From the IMG/VR virus record IMGVR_UViG_3300033149_003997, positions 1 through 50,664 of that record: a stretch of 50,664 bases of DNA. The stretch is one strand, 5' to 3'. How positions within the stretch are numbered: position 1 is the stretch's first letter; the number at the start of each line of letters is the position of its first letter. Shown here in pieces: positions 30,455 through 39,200 of the stretch. The DNA comes from a virus. Made by a program: the position numbers and the translations under genes. Under the pieces are notes generated by a model. It worked only from the letters and a program-made list of their open reading frames with translations. It made no database searches and was not told the origin of the DNA.

Positions 30455-31155
30455 AGGAAACAGACCTCTACCCACCCGTAAAACAGTGGCTGGAGGAACA
30501 GGGATACGAGGTATATCCCGAAATCCCAATAGGCAGCTCGGGCGCGGTCGCGGATGTGGTAGGGGTTAGGGAAGACGACGACGGAGCGCCAATAATTGTT
30601 ATAGTCGAACTCAAAACCTCACTCAGCCTTGCTCTGATGGAGCAGTGCCATAAGTGGCGAAAGCGCGCACATCTCATATATGCGGCGGTTCCAGCGTTGC
30701 AGCGTCGGCAGTGGCCTCGCCCAGGCTTGCGGTATTTGAGAATGGACGGCACGGGGTTATTGGAAATCGAGGAACGATACAACTTTGACACAAAGGAGAC
30801 CTATCTAAAAGCTCAAAAAACGGAATCTGCTAAATGGGAAGACGACGTGAGCCTTGCATGGTTGAGCGATCTCACTGATCTACATAAGACTTGGACTGTG
30901 GGTGGAACCGGCAAAGGCGGATACTTATCGCAATATCGACTAACAATGCTCGGCATTCGCGAGTATTTAGAGGCACGCAGCCCGGAATGGGTTGCGGTCA
31001 AGCAGATCGCGAAAGAATGCCCCCACCACTATCAAAGCCGCTATCCGTACAACTCGATTGCTAGAGCATTGGGTTTCATTGAAGATTGGGCCGAGACGAA
31101 GCTGGTTGAGGACGAACTCTGTGCACGGGTTAAGCCGGAGGGGGGAGCGGCGTGA
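30451..31155 (+). CDS. PD-(D/E)XK nuclease-like protein, long tandem copy
   Basis: A 234-residue protein. The N-terminal 120 residues look like a restriction-endonuclease fold: helix DLYPPVKQWLEEQGYEVYPE, then ADVVGV with Asp35, and IVELKTS with Glu53 and Lys55 (D...E-x-K). The C-terminal 90 residues are an added helical domain (LTMLGIREYLEARSPEWVAVKQIA) resembling a winged-helix. The ATG overlaps the previous stop. Probably a DNA nuclease or a single-domain restriction-like factor. Confidence 0.65.
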   Translation: MKETDLYPPVKQWLEEQGYEVYPEIPIGSSGAVADVVGVREDDDGAPIIVIVELKTSLSLALMEQCHKWRKRAHLIYAAVPALQRRQWPRPGLRYLRMDGTGLLEIEERYNFDTKETYLKAQKTESAKWEDDVSLAWLSDLTDLHKTWTVGGTGKGGYLSQYRLTMLGIREYLEARSPEWVAVKQIAKECPHHYQSRYPYNSIARALGFIEDWAETKLVEDELCARVKPEGGAA

Positions 31156-31577
31156 AGGAAACAGACCTCTACGCTCCGGTGAAACAGTGGCTGGAAAACA
31201 AAGGATATGAGGTATATGCTGAGGTGCAGCTATCTGCGTGTGGGCCAATCGCGGATGTTGTTGCTGTCAAGGCGGGGCCGGAGGTGGTCATAGTAGAGCT
31301 GAAGACCATGTTCGGTCTGCCTTTGCTGGAACAAACGCACAAACGGCGGCACCTTGCTCATTGGATCTATGCAGCGGTGCCCGCGCCCAAGGACACCGGG
31401 TGGCGGCACGGATATCGATATTTAGAACTAGATGGGACTGGGCTTTTGCAGGTGTTTCCTCGTGGCATCATATCCGAGGTTGTTCCGCCAGCAAAGTGCG
31501 ACGCGCCGTGGGTGGAATGGGTGAATACGCTTTGTGAGGCTCATAAGCTGGCCATTGGTGGTACTGCGTATCAGTAA
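31152..31577 (+). CDS. PD-(D/E)XK nuclease-like protein, short tandem copy
   Basis: A 141-residue paralogue of the preceding protein, with the same MKETDLYxPVKQWLE start and catalytic-type residues Asp35, Glu49 and Lys51. It ends at KLAIGGTAYQ, which aligns with the junction TVGGTGKGGYLSQ where the longer copy begins its extra helical domain. It therefore retains the nuclease core and lacks the C-terminal domain. The GTG overlaps the upstream stop. Confidence 0.65.
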   Translation: MKETDLYAPVKQWLENKGYEVYAEVQLSACGPIADVVAVKAGPEVVIVELKTMFGLPLLEQTHKRRHLAHWIYAAVPAPKDTGWRHGYRYLELDGTGLLQVFPRGIISEVVPPAKCDAPWVEWVNTLCEAHKLAIGGTAYQ

Positions 31578-31581
31578 GGAG

Positions 31582-31600
31582 AGGGGGGGGAGGGGGGGTT
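31582..31600 (+). repeat. Purine-rich G8-A-G7 tract
   Basis: Two G-runs of eight and seven split by one A lie between the short nuclease copy and the next gene and overlap its ribosome site. Such runs are prone to slippage. Confidence 0.8.
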
Positions 31601-31607
31601 GAGCGGC

Positions 31608-31853
31608 GTGAAGCCAGATATCCATCCCCGCTGTAGGCACAAAGGGTGCAACAATTACGTTCTGCTTGAGCACTCGTCCGAATGCGCGGAATGCTTTGGT
31701 CGCAGGATGGCGCGTTGGCGGAATGACCTTGTTGAGGGGCGCAGAGGGGCCATCTTTTTCTGCAAGATCGCCGATGACGGTACTGGAGGCGAGTGCGATT
31801 CCCGCACGAAGCCCGAAGACTTCTGGACTGGAGAGGAGGATGCCGATGAGTGA
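31608..31853 (+). CDS. Small Cys/His-rich protein, unknown
   Basis: An 81-residue protein from a GTG within the recurring GAGCGGCGTGA context. CRHKGCNNY and CAEC suggest a zinc finger; the C-terminus is acidic. An upstream TTG at 31599 is possible. Confidence 0.6.
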   Translation: MKPDIHPRCRHKGCNNYVLLEHSSECAECFGRRMARWRNDLVEGRRGAIFFCKIADDGTGGECDSRTKPEDFWTGEEDADE

Positions 31854-32070
31854 CGCACGAGTACAGATGTGTGTTGATGCACTGGTAAGCGACCTAGAAA
31901 AACTGGATTGGGATGGCCGATGGAGCCTTGCGGATATTTCGGCATGGGAATGCGATGTTTGGGGTAATGAAGAGTGGACATCTGATGCATTTCAGGATGC
32001 ACTGTTGCGACTGGCTAGCATAGCCATGATCCTCTGGTATAAACGTCAAAAGAGAGGAGAAGGCCGATGA
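31846..32070 (+). CDS. Small helical protein, tandem pair A
   Basis: A 74-residue protein starting MSDARVQMCVDALVSDL and ending with helix LLRLASIAMILWYKRQKRGEG. The same ending appears in the next protein. The helix with MxLW resembles that of MazG-like and related nucleotide-metabolism proteins, but this is too weak to assign. Confidence 0.6.
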   Translation: MSDARVQMCVDALVSDLEKLDWDGRWSLADISAWECDVWGNEEWTSDAFQDALLRLASIAMILWYKRQKRGEGR

Positions 32071-32339
32071 GTGATGCTATCGAAATCCGCCCTGAACTCC
32101 TTGAGTTTGCGCGGGCGATTGAGAAGACGCTGCGGAGAAACGATTGGAAGCGTCCGCAGTGGCAGGAGATGAGGGTTTGGGTGTTGAGTGGTCTCCTGGG
32201 TGAAGAGGAATTAGAGTTGCTGAAAGCGGTTCGTAGCCAAGACCCCAATGCAATATGCGCTGAGATACAAAATGTCGCAGCCATCTATATGATGCTCTGG
32301 CACAAGTACAAGGAGGGGGAGGGTAATGCGAATCCATAA
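32067..32339 (+). CDS. Small helical protein, tandem pair B
   Basis: A 90-residue protein starting MSDAIEIRPELLEFARAIEK and ending IQNVAAIYMMLWHKYKEGEG, paralogous to the preceding gene in its first and last segments. The ATG overlaps the previous stop. Confidence 0.6.
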   Translation: MSDAIEIRPELLEFARAIEKTLRRNDWKRPQWQEMRVWVLSGLLGEEELELLKAVRSQDPNAICAEIQNVAAIYMMLWHKYKEGEGNANP

Positions 32340-32601
32340 TCTCAAACAGACATGTTGCGCATATCCGTCGCAGTGGGAAGCCGAGACCGAGGATGGTCAG
32401 TGTGTGTACATACGATATCGTTGGGGGGAGCTCAAGATCGGAGTAGCCCCAACTATGTTTGAGGCCATAAAAACAGGTGAGATAGTGCTCTATTCAGGCG
32501 ACCCCTACGGGGGCTATATGGAGACAGATCAGATGCTGTCTCTGGCAGAACTGACGCTAGTCGGCGAAGGAAAGGAGGAGGGGGAGGGCAATGGCCGATA
32601 A
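32326..32601 (+). CDS. Small beta-rich protein, unknown
   Basis: A 91-residue protein behind GGAGGGGGAGGGTA. WEAETEDGQCVYIRYRWGELKIGV suggests strands; the C-terminus is Gly- and Glu-rich. Not recognised. Confidence 0.6.
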   Translation: MRIHNLKQTCCAYPSQWEAETEDGQCVYIRYRWGELKIGVAPTMFEAIKTGEIVLYSGDPYGGYMETDQMLSLAELTLVGEGKEEGEGNGR

Positions 32602-33052
32602 TGCCCCACTCACAGTTGAAGGGTTTATTGTACTACTTACTGCGGGTATCGTACTGGGAGGTGTTCTGGCCGGTATTGGAATTAACTTTGACACCGATAA
32701 TATCGAACACAAACCCAAAGAAAGACCCCAAGGCACAGTGCGCACCATAGTATCCTCATGGATAGGGGTTTTGGGGTTGATATGCATGGCTATATGCTGG
32801 CTTACGGGTTCCGAGATATGGGGGTATCTAGCGGCGCTTGGGTCACCCTTTTCTTTTTGTTATCTCATGGAAGCAACCTGCGATGCCACGGGACGGCTAA
32901 GGCGCTTCTTCAAAGCCCAACCCACAACACTCCCGCCGCTAAACACTAAAAACATGCTACGAGCTGCGCAGAAGGCGGTCTCGGTACTGACTAATCTACT
33001 AATCTGGGTGGCCCGGTATACTCATCACCAGTTGGACAAGCTCTTTAACTAA
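32591..33052 (+). CDS. Multi-pass membrane protein
   Basis: A 153-residue protein with hydrophobic helices at about residues 10-31, 56-73 and 76-93 and a basic C-terminal part that ends in another partly hydrophobic helix. GGAGGGGGAGGGCA precedes the ATG. It could be a superinfection-exclusion type protein, but nothing in the sequence fixes this. Confidence 0.65.
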   Translation: MADNAPLTVEGFIVLLTAGIVLGGVLAGIGINFDTDNIEHKPKERPQGTVRTIVSSWIGVLGLICMAICWLTGSEIWGYLAALGSPFSFCYLMEATCDATGRLRRFFKAQPTTLPPLNTKNMLRAAQKAVSVLTNLLIWVARYTHHQLDKLFN

Positions 33053-33068
33053 TCTAGGAGGGGTTACG

Positions 33069-33392
33069 ATGACTTTGCTTTATGGTGTCTTGTTTGTGTC
33101 TCTGTCCGTCGGCGTGGCCTATGGAATCTATCGCTATCTACAGTACAAGAACCCCAGCGTAGTATGTCCTATCTGCGGGGCTCCCTGCTTTGGGCTATGT
33201 GCCGTGAAAGATATTAAGGGCATGATCTGGCAGGGCTGTCCGGCATGCTTAGGGCGGCTACTCTCGGCTACCTTCTTAAACCCTACTAGCCTAGCGGAGG
33301 CCTTGCTCGGCACAAAGAACAGGGTTCGCAAGGTGCAAGAGCTGGGGCCTGCGGCAAAGGAGGAACCGTCAAATGCGGGTCATAGTGACTGA
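33069..33392 (+). CDS. Membrane-anchored zinc-ribbon protein
   Basis: A 107-residue protein: an N-terminal transmembrane helix (LLYGVLFVSLSVGVAYGIY), then CPICGAPC and CPAC pairs, then a polar tail. The design is similar to the protein at 30209-30454. Confidence 0.65.
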   Translation: MTLLYGVLFVSLSVGVAYGIYRYLQYKNPSVVCPICGAPCFGLCAVKDIKGMIWQGCPACLGRLLSATFLNPTSLAEALLGTKNRVRKVQELGPAAKEEPSNAGHSD

Positions 33393-33621
33393 CCACGCTA
33401 GGGAGAGATACAAGGAGCACGGGGGGAAGGGCCGACTTTCCGCGCTAAGGATAGCAAAGCACCTACACCCCATGCTCCGTACCGGTATTATACCCCGCAA
33501 GGACCTGAGCGTAGAAGTTGGAATCTACCCGGGCTTAGCCGCCGTTTGTGTCCCAAACCAATGGGGCGGTTGGGTAGCGGTTACTTGTGTCGATCGGAGG
33601 GCGGAAGCTCGTGGGGCGTAG
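33373..33621 (+). CDS. Small basic alpha/beta protein, unknown
   Basis: An 82-residue protein starting MRVIVTDHARERYKEHGG. The VTDHARERY opening with later VEVGIYPGLAAVCV and GGWVAVTCV strands is common among small phage proteins, some of toxin-like fold. No function is claimed. Confidence 0.6.
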   Translation: MRVIVTDHARERYKEHGGKGRLSALRIAKHLHPMLRTGIIPRKDLSVEVGIYPGLAAVCVPNQWGGWVAVTCVDRRAEARGA

Positions 33622-33985
33622 GTGGGTCTTCACCGTACCGGGTAGGCCGATTCCGAAGGCGCGGCACCGCCATGGTCAAGGGCGTGCGTATGATCCACCC
33701 AAAAACCAAGCGTATGCTGAACAGGTGCGGTGGGCAGCTCTTTCCGCCGGCCTCAAACCCGTTAAAGCCGCCGAGGTTAACTTGCACATTTATTGCGAGG
33801 ACAGACGTTATGGAGATATCGACAACTACCGCAAGGCTGTAACGGATGCCTTACATGGAATAGCCTGGAAGAACGACCGGGTCATATGGGGCGGGACCAC
33901 TACCCGGCATTTAGCCGATCCCGCCACTGCGCGTGTTGAGGTTGAAATTCGAGAAGTGAATGAGGAGGATTACTATGTTCTCTAA
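33611..33985 (+). CDS. rusA: RusA-like Holliday junction resolvase
   Basis: About 124 residues from the GTG at 33611, chosen because GGAGGG lies 9 nt upstream. The family signature is GDIDNYRKAVTDALHGIAWKND, which supplies the metal-binding aspartates (69, 71, 79 and 89), with an N-terminal FTVPGRPIPKARHRHG strand. It resolves four-way junctions left by recombination and replication before packaging. It overlaps the previous gene. Confidence 0.9.
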   Translation: MGRRWVFTVPGRPIPKARHRHGQGRAYDPPKNQAYAEQVRWAALSAGLKPVKAAEVNLHIYCEDRRYGDIDNYRKAVTDALHGIAWKNDRVIWGGTTTRHLADPATARVEVEIREVNEEDYYVL

Positions 33986-34325
33986 ACACCACGTAAAGAG
34001 CATCTACATCTCGGGTCCGTACACGGCGGAGACCGAGGAGCAAAAGAGGGCGAACATAGAGCGCGCTAACGAGGAAGCCCAGCGCTGGGCGCGGCAAGGG
34101 TACTTTGTCTACTGCCCCCACACGCAGACCGCCGACTGGGAGCACACATCCGGCCTTAAGTATGAGGACTTCCTGGCACAGGACATCTATTGGCTGTCGA
34201 AGTGCGACACCATTGCTCTCCTACCCGGCTGGGAGAAGAGCAAGGGTGCGTACATGGAGTACATCGTGGCTCGCGGGTTAGGCCTGCGGATAGTGCTCTG
34301 TGAGCAGGAGGGGGAAGGCGCATGA
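33975..34325 (+). CDS. Nucleoside deoxyribosyltransferase-like protein (DUF4406 type)
   Basis: A 116-residue protein. SIYISGPYTAETEE, a long helix NIERANEEAQRWARQGY, then CPHTQTADW, DIYWLSKCDTIALLPGWEKSKGAYMEYIVARGLG fit the small Rossmann-like family related to nucleoside 2-deoxyribosyltransferases, often encoded by phages beside nucleotide-metabolism genes. GGAGGAT precedes the ATG at 33975. Confidence 0.75.
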   Translation: MFSKHHVKSIYISGPYTAETEEQKRANIERANEEAQRWARQGYFVYCPHTQTADWEHTSGLKYEDFLAQDIYWLSKCDTIALLPGWEKSKGAYMEYIVARGLGLRIVLCEQEGEGA

Positions 34326-34681
34326 TCTACTCACCGGAACGATTCGATGAGCTACGCCGGGAGATCGGTAACCGGCGCGAGGAAATCATGAAAGCCAAAG
34401 GCAGCGAATACGCCCCCGGCGGGGATCGGCTCAAGAACTTCCATGAAATCGCCGCCTTTATGGGCATATCCTCAAGTGAGGTTGCCCTGGTCTATCTGCT
34501 GAAGCACATCCAGAGCATTAAAGAGGCCGTGCGAACCGGGCGGATCGAGTGGTATTGGGAGACCACCACTGGTGAAGGGCTCAAACAGCGTGTAGCCGAT
34601 GCCATGAATCTCCTGGAGTTTGTGGCGGCTTGTATAGATGAGGAGGTCGCTTTTGTCCACGCCGGTGACGACCAAGACTAG
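34322..34681 (+). CDS. Nucleotide-modification-associated domain protein (DUF1599-like)
   Basis: A 119-residue protein. The pattern IMKAKGSEYAPGGDRLKNFHEIAAFMG...VYLLKHIQSIKEAV...RVADAMNLLEF resembles the helical phage family linked to nucleotide modification or pyrophosphohydrolysis. It is coupled to the preceding gene by an ATGA overlap, so the pair may act on nucleotides. Confidence 0.7.
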   Translation: MIYSPERFDELRREIGNRREEIMKAKGSEYAPGGDRLKNFHEIAAFMGISSSEVALVYLLKHIQSIKEAVRTGRIEWYWETTTGEGLKQRVADAMNLLEFVAACIDEEVAFVHAGDDQD

Positions 34682-34695
34682 GAGGGACAAGCCGT

Positions 34696-35118
34696 ATGGC
34701 TTTACCCCCGAAGGTTAAAAACGAGATTGAATCACTACTCAGGGATTATCCCCTACTAAAGCAACTAGCAGAGGAAAGGCCCCAAGATTATGCCCTGCGC
34801 CACCTAGGCCGCAAACTAACAAAGGACTACATAAAAGCAGCTACACATGCAGATACAACCCAGAAAGCCGTTATGGAATTGGAAGGCGACGAAGAGTACC
34901 AGCAATCTTGCGCCATTGTGCGAGCCATTGAGGACGTGATGGAGTTCTTGCCGGACCGCCATACCGATCTCGTCCGACGCAGGTACTTCAAAAACGAACC
35001 ATGGATGGTCACATGTCGCGCCTTGAATTGCTCCACTACGGTCTATTATCGACTGAGGGATGAAGCACTGGGGCGTTTTGCGGTTCGAATGGGGCTTAGC
35101 GAGCCAATGATTGGGTAA
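34696..35118 (+). CDS. ArpU-like phage transcriptional regulator
   Basis: A 140-residue protein. A helical N-terminus is followed by a C-terminal sigma-region-4-like helix-turn-helix (FLPDRHTDLVRRRYF...WMVTCRALNCSTTVYYRLRDEALGRFA). Proteins of this type sit at the end of early operons of Gram-positive phages and are thought to activate late genes. The position here, last plus-strand gene before the convergent late operon, fits. Target sites were not identified. Confidence 0.75.
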   Translation: MALPPKVKNEIESLLRDYPLLKQLAEERPQDYALRHLGRKLTKDYIKAATHADTTQKAVMELEGDEEYQQSCAIVRAIEDVMEFLPDRHTDLVRRRYFKNEPWMVTCRALNCSTTVYYRLRDEALGRFAVRMGLSEPMIG

Positions 35119-35232
35119 AATGGCCACAGAGGCGGCTGGCGTGCGCGAGGTGGCGAGAAAGTGTTTTACGAGGGTAATTGGTCTCGCATCGTATATTCAC
35201 GCCGTCTCAGGGCAAAATAGAAGGCCATAAAA

Positions 35233-35286
35233 GACGAACACCCCCGAAAACCCGGTGGAGGCGGACCGAGTCTCGGGGGTGTCGTC
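35233..35286 (-). terminator. Terminator between convergent early and late transcripts
   Basis: A long stem pairs GACGA and CACCCCCGA (35233-35247) with TCGGGGGTG and TCGTC (35273-35286) around a 25-nt loop. Read on the minus strand it is followed by TTTTATG, so it ends the late transcript after the holin gene; it may also slow the plus-strand transcript. Confidence 0.8.
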
Positions 35287-35303
35287 TTGGGAGGGGGGTG
35301 TTG

Positions 35304-35477
35304 CTATCGGTGAGCGTCTACATACGCTTCACCGAAGATGTATCCGAGGATGGTGGCTGTGATCGCCAGCACAGCCTCGGTTGGTAGGTTAAGGTCGAGG
35401 CCTTGATTGGCGACAATCAACAACGCATTGGCTACCGCCAACCAGAACTTACGGCTAGTGAACTTTTGCTTCCACAT
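35304..35477 (-). CDS. Holin-like small membrane protein
   Basis: A 57-residue protein starting MWKQKFTSRKFWLAVANALL. Two hydrophobic helices are separated by a short NQGLDLNLPTE loop, and it ends in a GEAYVDAHR tail, the layout of small Gram-positive phage holins that permeabilise the membrane at lysis. GGAGGT lies 8 nt upstream; the ATG overlaps the amidase TAA (TAATG). Confidence 0.75.
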   Translation of the reverse strand: MWKQKFTSRKFWLAVANALLIVANQGLDLNLPTEAVLAITATILGYIFGEAYVDAHR

Positions 35478-36022
35478 TACAAGATACCTCCTAGTAGGAA
35501 TTGCTCTACGTCATACCTGAAACGATCCATGTCTACGTTTGCGCCTGGACATGAGGTTGACCACCCCGGCAGCTCCCCATGGCCCCGAATCTTCGCCTCC
35601 GGCCGGAGCGTTTTCCAATAAGCAAACAAGTGAATAGCAGCACGATACTGGCCCGACGGGATGGTTTTGGCTAGCGAGTAGTTCCCCGCCAGAGCACAAG
35701 CCCAGGAACGGCAGTTGTACTTAGGTCCGTTTTTGATGTCTGCGTGTGCGCCCATTCGATTTAGGGGCCGCCCTTGTTCTATCAGCCCGGTTTTTTGAAT
35801 CCACGCATGATAGCCGATCCCCGCCCAGCCTTTTTGTCTGTGCCAAGCGTGGATGCTTAAGGCGGCTTTATTGACATCTCTTGGAGAACCGTCGTGGTGC
35901 AACACAAGGTACTCCACTTGCTTTATCGGTAGGTTGTGACGCTCTTGTGTGACTCCCCAGCCGTACTTTTCATACGGAGGCCGTGTGATAGGTGGTGCGA
36001 CTATTGCAGGAGGCTCTACCAA
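35477..36022 (-). CDS. N-acetylmuramoyl-L-alanine amidase (endolysin)
   Basis: Amidase_2/PGRP-type enzyme cleaving the bond between muramic acid and the peptide. Motifs are VEYLVLHHDGS (first zinc histidine), HRQKGWAGIGYHAWI, and HGELPGWSTSCPG near the C-terminus. There is no evident cell-wall-binding domain, so the enzyme is a single-domain endolysin of about 181 residues or more. The TTG at 36022 has no ribosome site, and the frame stays open 24 codons further to an ATT at 36094 that overlaps the YvrJ stop, so the true start is uncertain and may be upstream. Confidence 0.88.
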   Translation of the reverse strand: MVEPPAIVAPPITRPPYEKYGWGVTQERHNLPIKQVEYLVLHHDGSPRDVNKAALSIHAWHRQKGWAGIGYHAWIQKTGLIEQGRPLNRMGAHADIKNGPKYNCRSWACALAGNYSLAKTIPSGQYRAAIHLFAYWKTLRPEAKIRGHGELPGWSTSCPGANVDMDRFRYDVEQFLLGGIL

Positions 36023-36089
36023 AACAGAAAGGGCGCGGTTCGTCGCGTCCCTAATGATGAGTAGTTCGTTTTTTATTCGGTCCGTATTA

Positions 36090-36281
36090 TCAATCCCCCT
36101 CCATGCCGAAATCGCGCTTCAACTTCTCAATATCCTCGCCGCCAGAACGCGCTACGACGAGTGTGAGAAGTTGAACTGAGCGCGTCAACTGACGCAGGAT
36201 ATTCTCCTGCCGCACCAGAAGGTAAATAGCCACGGCAATAGGGAAGCCTACAGTGCTGATCAACTGTGTCCAAGCGTCCAA
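36090..36281 (-). CDS. YvrJ-family membrane protein
   Basis: A 63-residue protein beginning DAWTQLISTVGFPIAVAIYLLVRQE, one transmembrane helix followed by a charged helix, matching the YvrJ family of Gram-positive phages and prophages. It is grouped with endolysin and holin and probably helps lysis or membrane function. It starts with TTG. Confidence 0.75.
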   Translation of the reverse strand: MDAWTQLISTVGFPIAVAIYLLVRQENILRQLTRSVQLLTLVVARSGGEDIEKLKRDFGMEGD

Positions 36282-36296
36282 CCGTGCACCCGCTTT

Positions 36297-39200
36297 CTAC
36301 TTAACAGATTCCTCGCCCAACGCCTTGCGCGCCAAATTAACCATTCTCAGCTGCAGTCTGTCGAGCTCCTTCTTCTTGGCCTGCGGCGACATCCTCTGCG
36401 ACGACAGAACCTCCTCTACTCGCTTTCTCAGATCAGATAGGTCGCGTGAAATACGCTTCATGCGGTCCAGTTTGGGCTTTTCGCGGAACCGCTGGTTTCG
36501 CTCTTTTGCGCCCCTTGCTTCCGTTTCCAATCGGCTTAGTTCACGATAGAAACGGTCGATGCTTTCGGCTTGCTGGTATTTCTGATGAAGTAACGTCTGC
36601 ACACCTGGTATACGCTCGCCCATGCCCTCGTCAGGCTTAGGTGGAGCCCCCAGCAGCGGGTCGACCGCCCTGGCTACTGTCATCGGCAACGTGCCAGCGT
36701 AGCCACGAGCAAGGTGCTCCACCTTGCGGGGGGACACGTTCAGCATTTCGCCAACAGTCCTAGCCGCTTGGGTTGTGTAAGGCCCATACTGCATTTCAGG
36801 CGGCAGCTTCTCCTCAGACCGTGGAACAATGGGCCGCTGGTGGAACATGGAGTAATTTGCCGCTACCTCAAACAGCGGGTAAATGGCGTTTATCCTTAGT
36901 GGTGACAGGCTCTCCAATTGACTACCGAAGGCCTCGCCCAGCTGGTCCAAGGCGGTTTTGTCTTGATCTACTATCCATTCCAGGGCGCGTTCCGGTAGCG
37001 TACCGAAAACCAACCCGAGTTCAAAGGGCTTGGGTATCTTTACGAATCCGCCGCTGGGCAATGGAATATGCCAAAACAGGTCGCGCTGCCAGCGAGGAAT
37101 CTCTTTGTAAGCTGGGTTCTTGTGGTTCAAAGCAAACAGCGCGATGGTAGGTAGTGTAATGGCCTTGATGGCGCGGGAAGTGAATTGTTTGGGATTTTGG
37201 GTAAAGGATCGGGCTATCTTATCTAGACCCTGAACTCCAGCATTCCAGAAGGCGTTGACCAGATTGATGTCTTTGCCCCATACACCCTTGCGGGCAAAGT
37301 CCAGCGTAACCTCGCGCGAGGCCAAAGCAGCTTCCATCAACCCCTCTTTGCCGCCGCCCGTAGCCGTCACTCCGCGAGCAAACTCCCCTAGCCGGGTAGC
37401 CTCTTCGGTTAGCTCCGATAGTGCCCGCAGGCTCTCTAGTGGATTAAACCGACGTAGCGCCCCTATAAGCGATCTGTCATCTGCCAGTAGATCCCTCAGG
37501 TTGTTCTGTAAATAGCTGCGGTCCATGGAGACAAAGCTGGAGGCCGCGCCGCCACTGGCCTGCCATTGCTGGTACATCTTGTCCCGGCGCAAAACGCTGA
37601 ATAGCCCGCGCACAAAATCTGTGCCGGGTCTATAGCCGTAACGCGACTGAATATACGCCATTGGTTGATCGCGCAAGGGGTTGCGTGCTACAAAGCCAGG
37701 GTCTAAGATCGCGCCGGCGCGGAGGGTTTTGCTGGGTATACTAAGCATTCTCAAATACCAGGACGCACTATCTCGGTCCAGCCACCGCAGAGATTGGTAT
37801 AGCTCAGGGTCCACCTGGAAGAACTCCGGCTTACCACCTCGCCAGACCGTAAGGATGTTTTCCTTGGCCGATGGCCCGGCGGGTCGGAATAATGTGGCCG
37901 CCTTCTCCAGGTCCACAATGCTTTCAATCGGTTGATCCGACAACAACGAATCCTTGAGGGCCTTCTTTATCTCCGAGAGCTGGAATTTTTGCGCCCAGAC
38001 TGGGGTGGGCACTTTTTCAACCCACTTGCCCGCACCTTCAAACTGTTCCGCTAGGTCGACCAGGGCACGGCCAACGGCATTCCGCTCACCTATATTGGCT
38101 AGGGTGTAGGTATTCTTGATGATACTTTCAAGTGGGTCTATGATTTCGCGGCTTGAACCCTTGATCCGCCGGATAGGGGAGGGCAGGTTGACAAATCCAC
38201 GGCTACCGAATCCTATGGTAGCGTTGGGGTTCTCAGTGAATACTCGGTACATGGGAACATAGTTTTGGTTCAGCTCGCGCAAGGCCCGCAGCGAAGATTC
38301 GGATACTAATCCGGTTTCTCGGGCAAATAGTTCCAGGACCTGATCTTGGAACTTTACCAGCTGATCCGCTGCCGTCTTAAACTTATCGCTACCGAGTGTC
38401 TTCAGGGTCTCCGCAACGTCATCAGCGGCGAACCCGGTCTCGATGCCACGTTTCTGCAATTCGGCGGCACGACGGGCTACGATATAAGCTCTGAAATCAT
38501 CGAGGTTATCCGCTACAGGCTTCAGCACCTGCTTAAGGCTGGGGCCAATCACCTTGCCTTCGGCATTCATTACGCTTCGTTCTATGGCCTGGCGCGCCTT
38601 ACCCGTCCAACCCCTGCTCAGCCAGGCAACTCTATAGGGGTCCTGAGAAATAGATAGTTCCGCACCGCCAGTAATATCTTGAACAGCTCGCTGAAGCGGC
38701 CTCAGCTCGTCTACAAAGCCCTTATACGCCTCTTCAAATACCCTGGCCTTAGGCTTAGTCCCTTCGGTCGATATACGGGCAAGGACGCGCTCCTTGGCGG
38801 GTAGCATTCGGTAGCTAGTTATCATCTCCTTGGCCTGGCTAAGAGCTGATTTCAACTCCGGCATTTGGTTTAAGACCTGCTCAAATTGAGCCGTAAAACC
38901 AGGGGCCGTTCTGGCCGCCTCGTCTACGTTAGTGAGGTAAAGCCTCATCCATTCGGCGATGCCCTCGCGACGTATCTGATCCGCAGTATAATTGGCCGCA
39001 GAGGTGGCCTTCCCTAGAGCCATTAATTCGGCGTCAAATCGAGGATGAGCCAAGCCAAGTTTCTTATCTAAGAAGTGTCCTACTTCATGGCTGATGGTCT
39101 CTATATCAAGAGCTTTGCGGCTACGGATAACTTCGGGCTTCACCTTAAAGATGCCCAGGACTTTCTTGCCCTTGCCCGTTCGCCCGGTACGGATAGGTAC

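Noticed and set aside
31846-32339. MazG-type pyrophosphohydrolases
   Set aside because: Only a final helix resembles that family; the catalytic ExxE pairs are not evident.
35120-35230. A 36-codon plus-strand ORF after the ArpU-like gene
   Set aside because: No Shine-Dalgarno and no protein-like features; probably chance.
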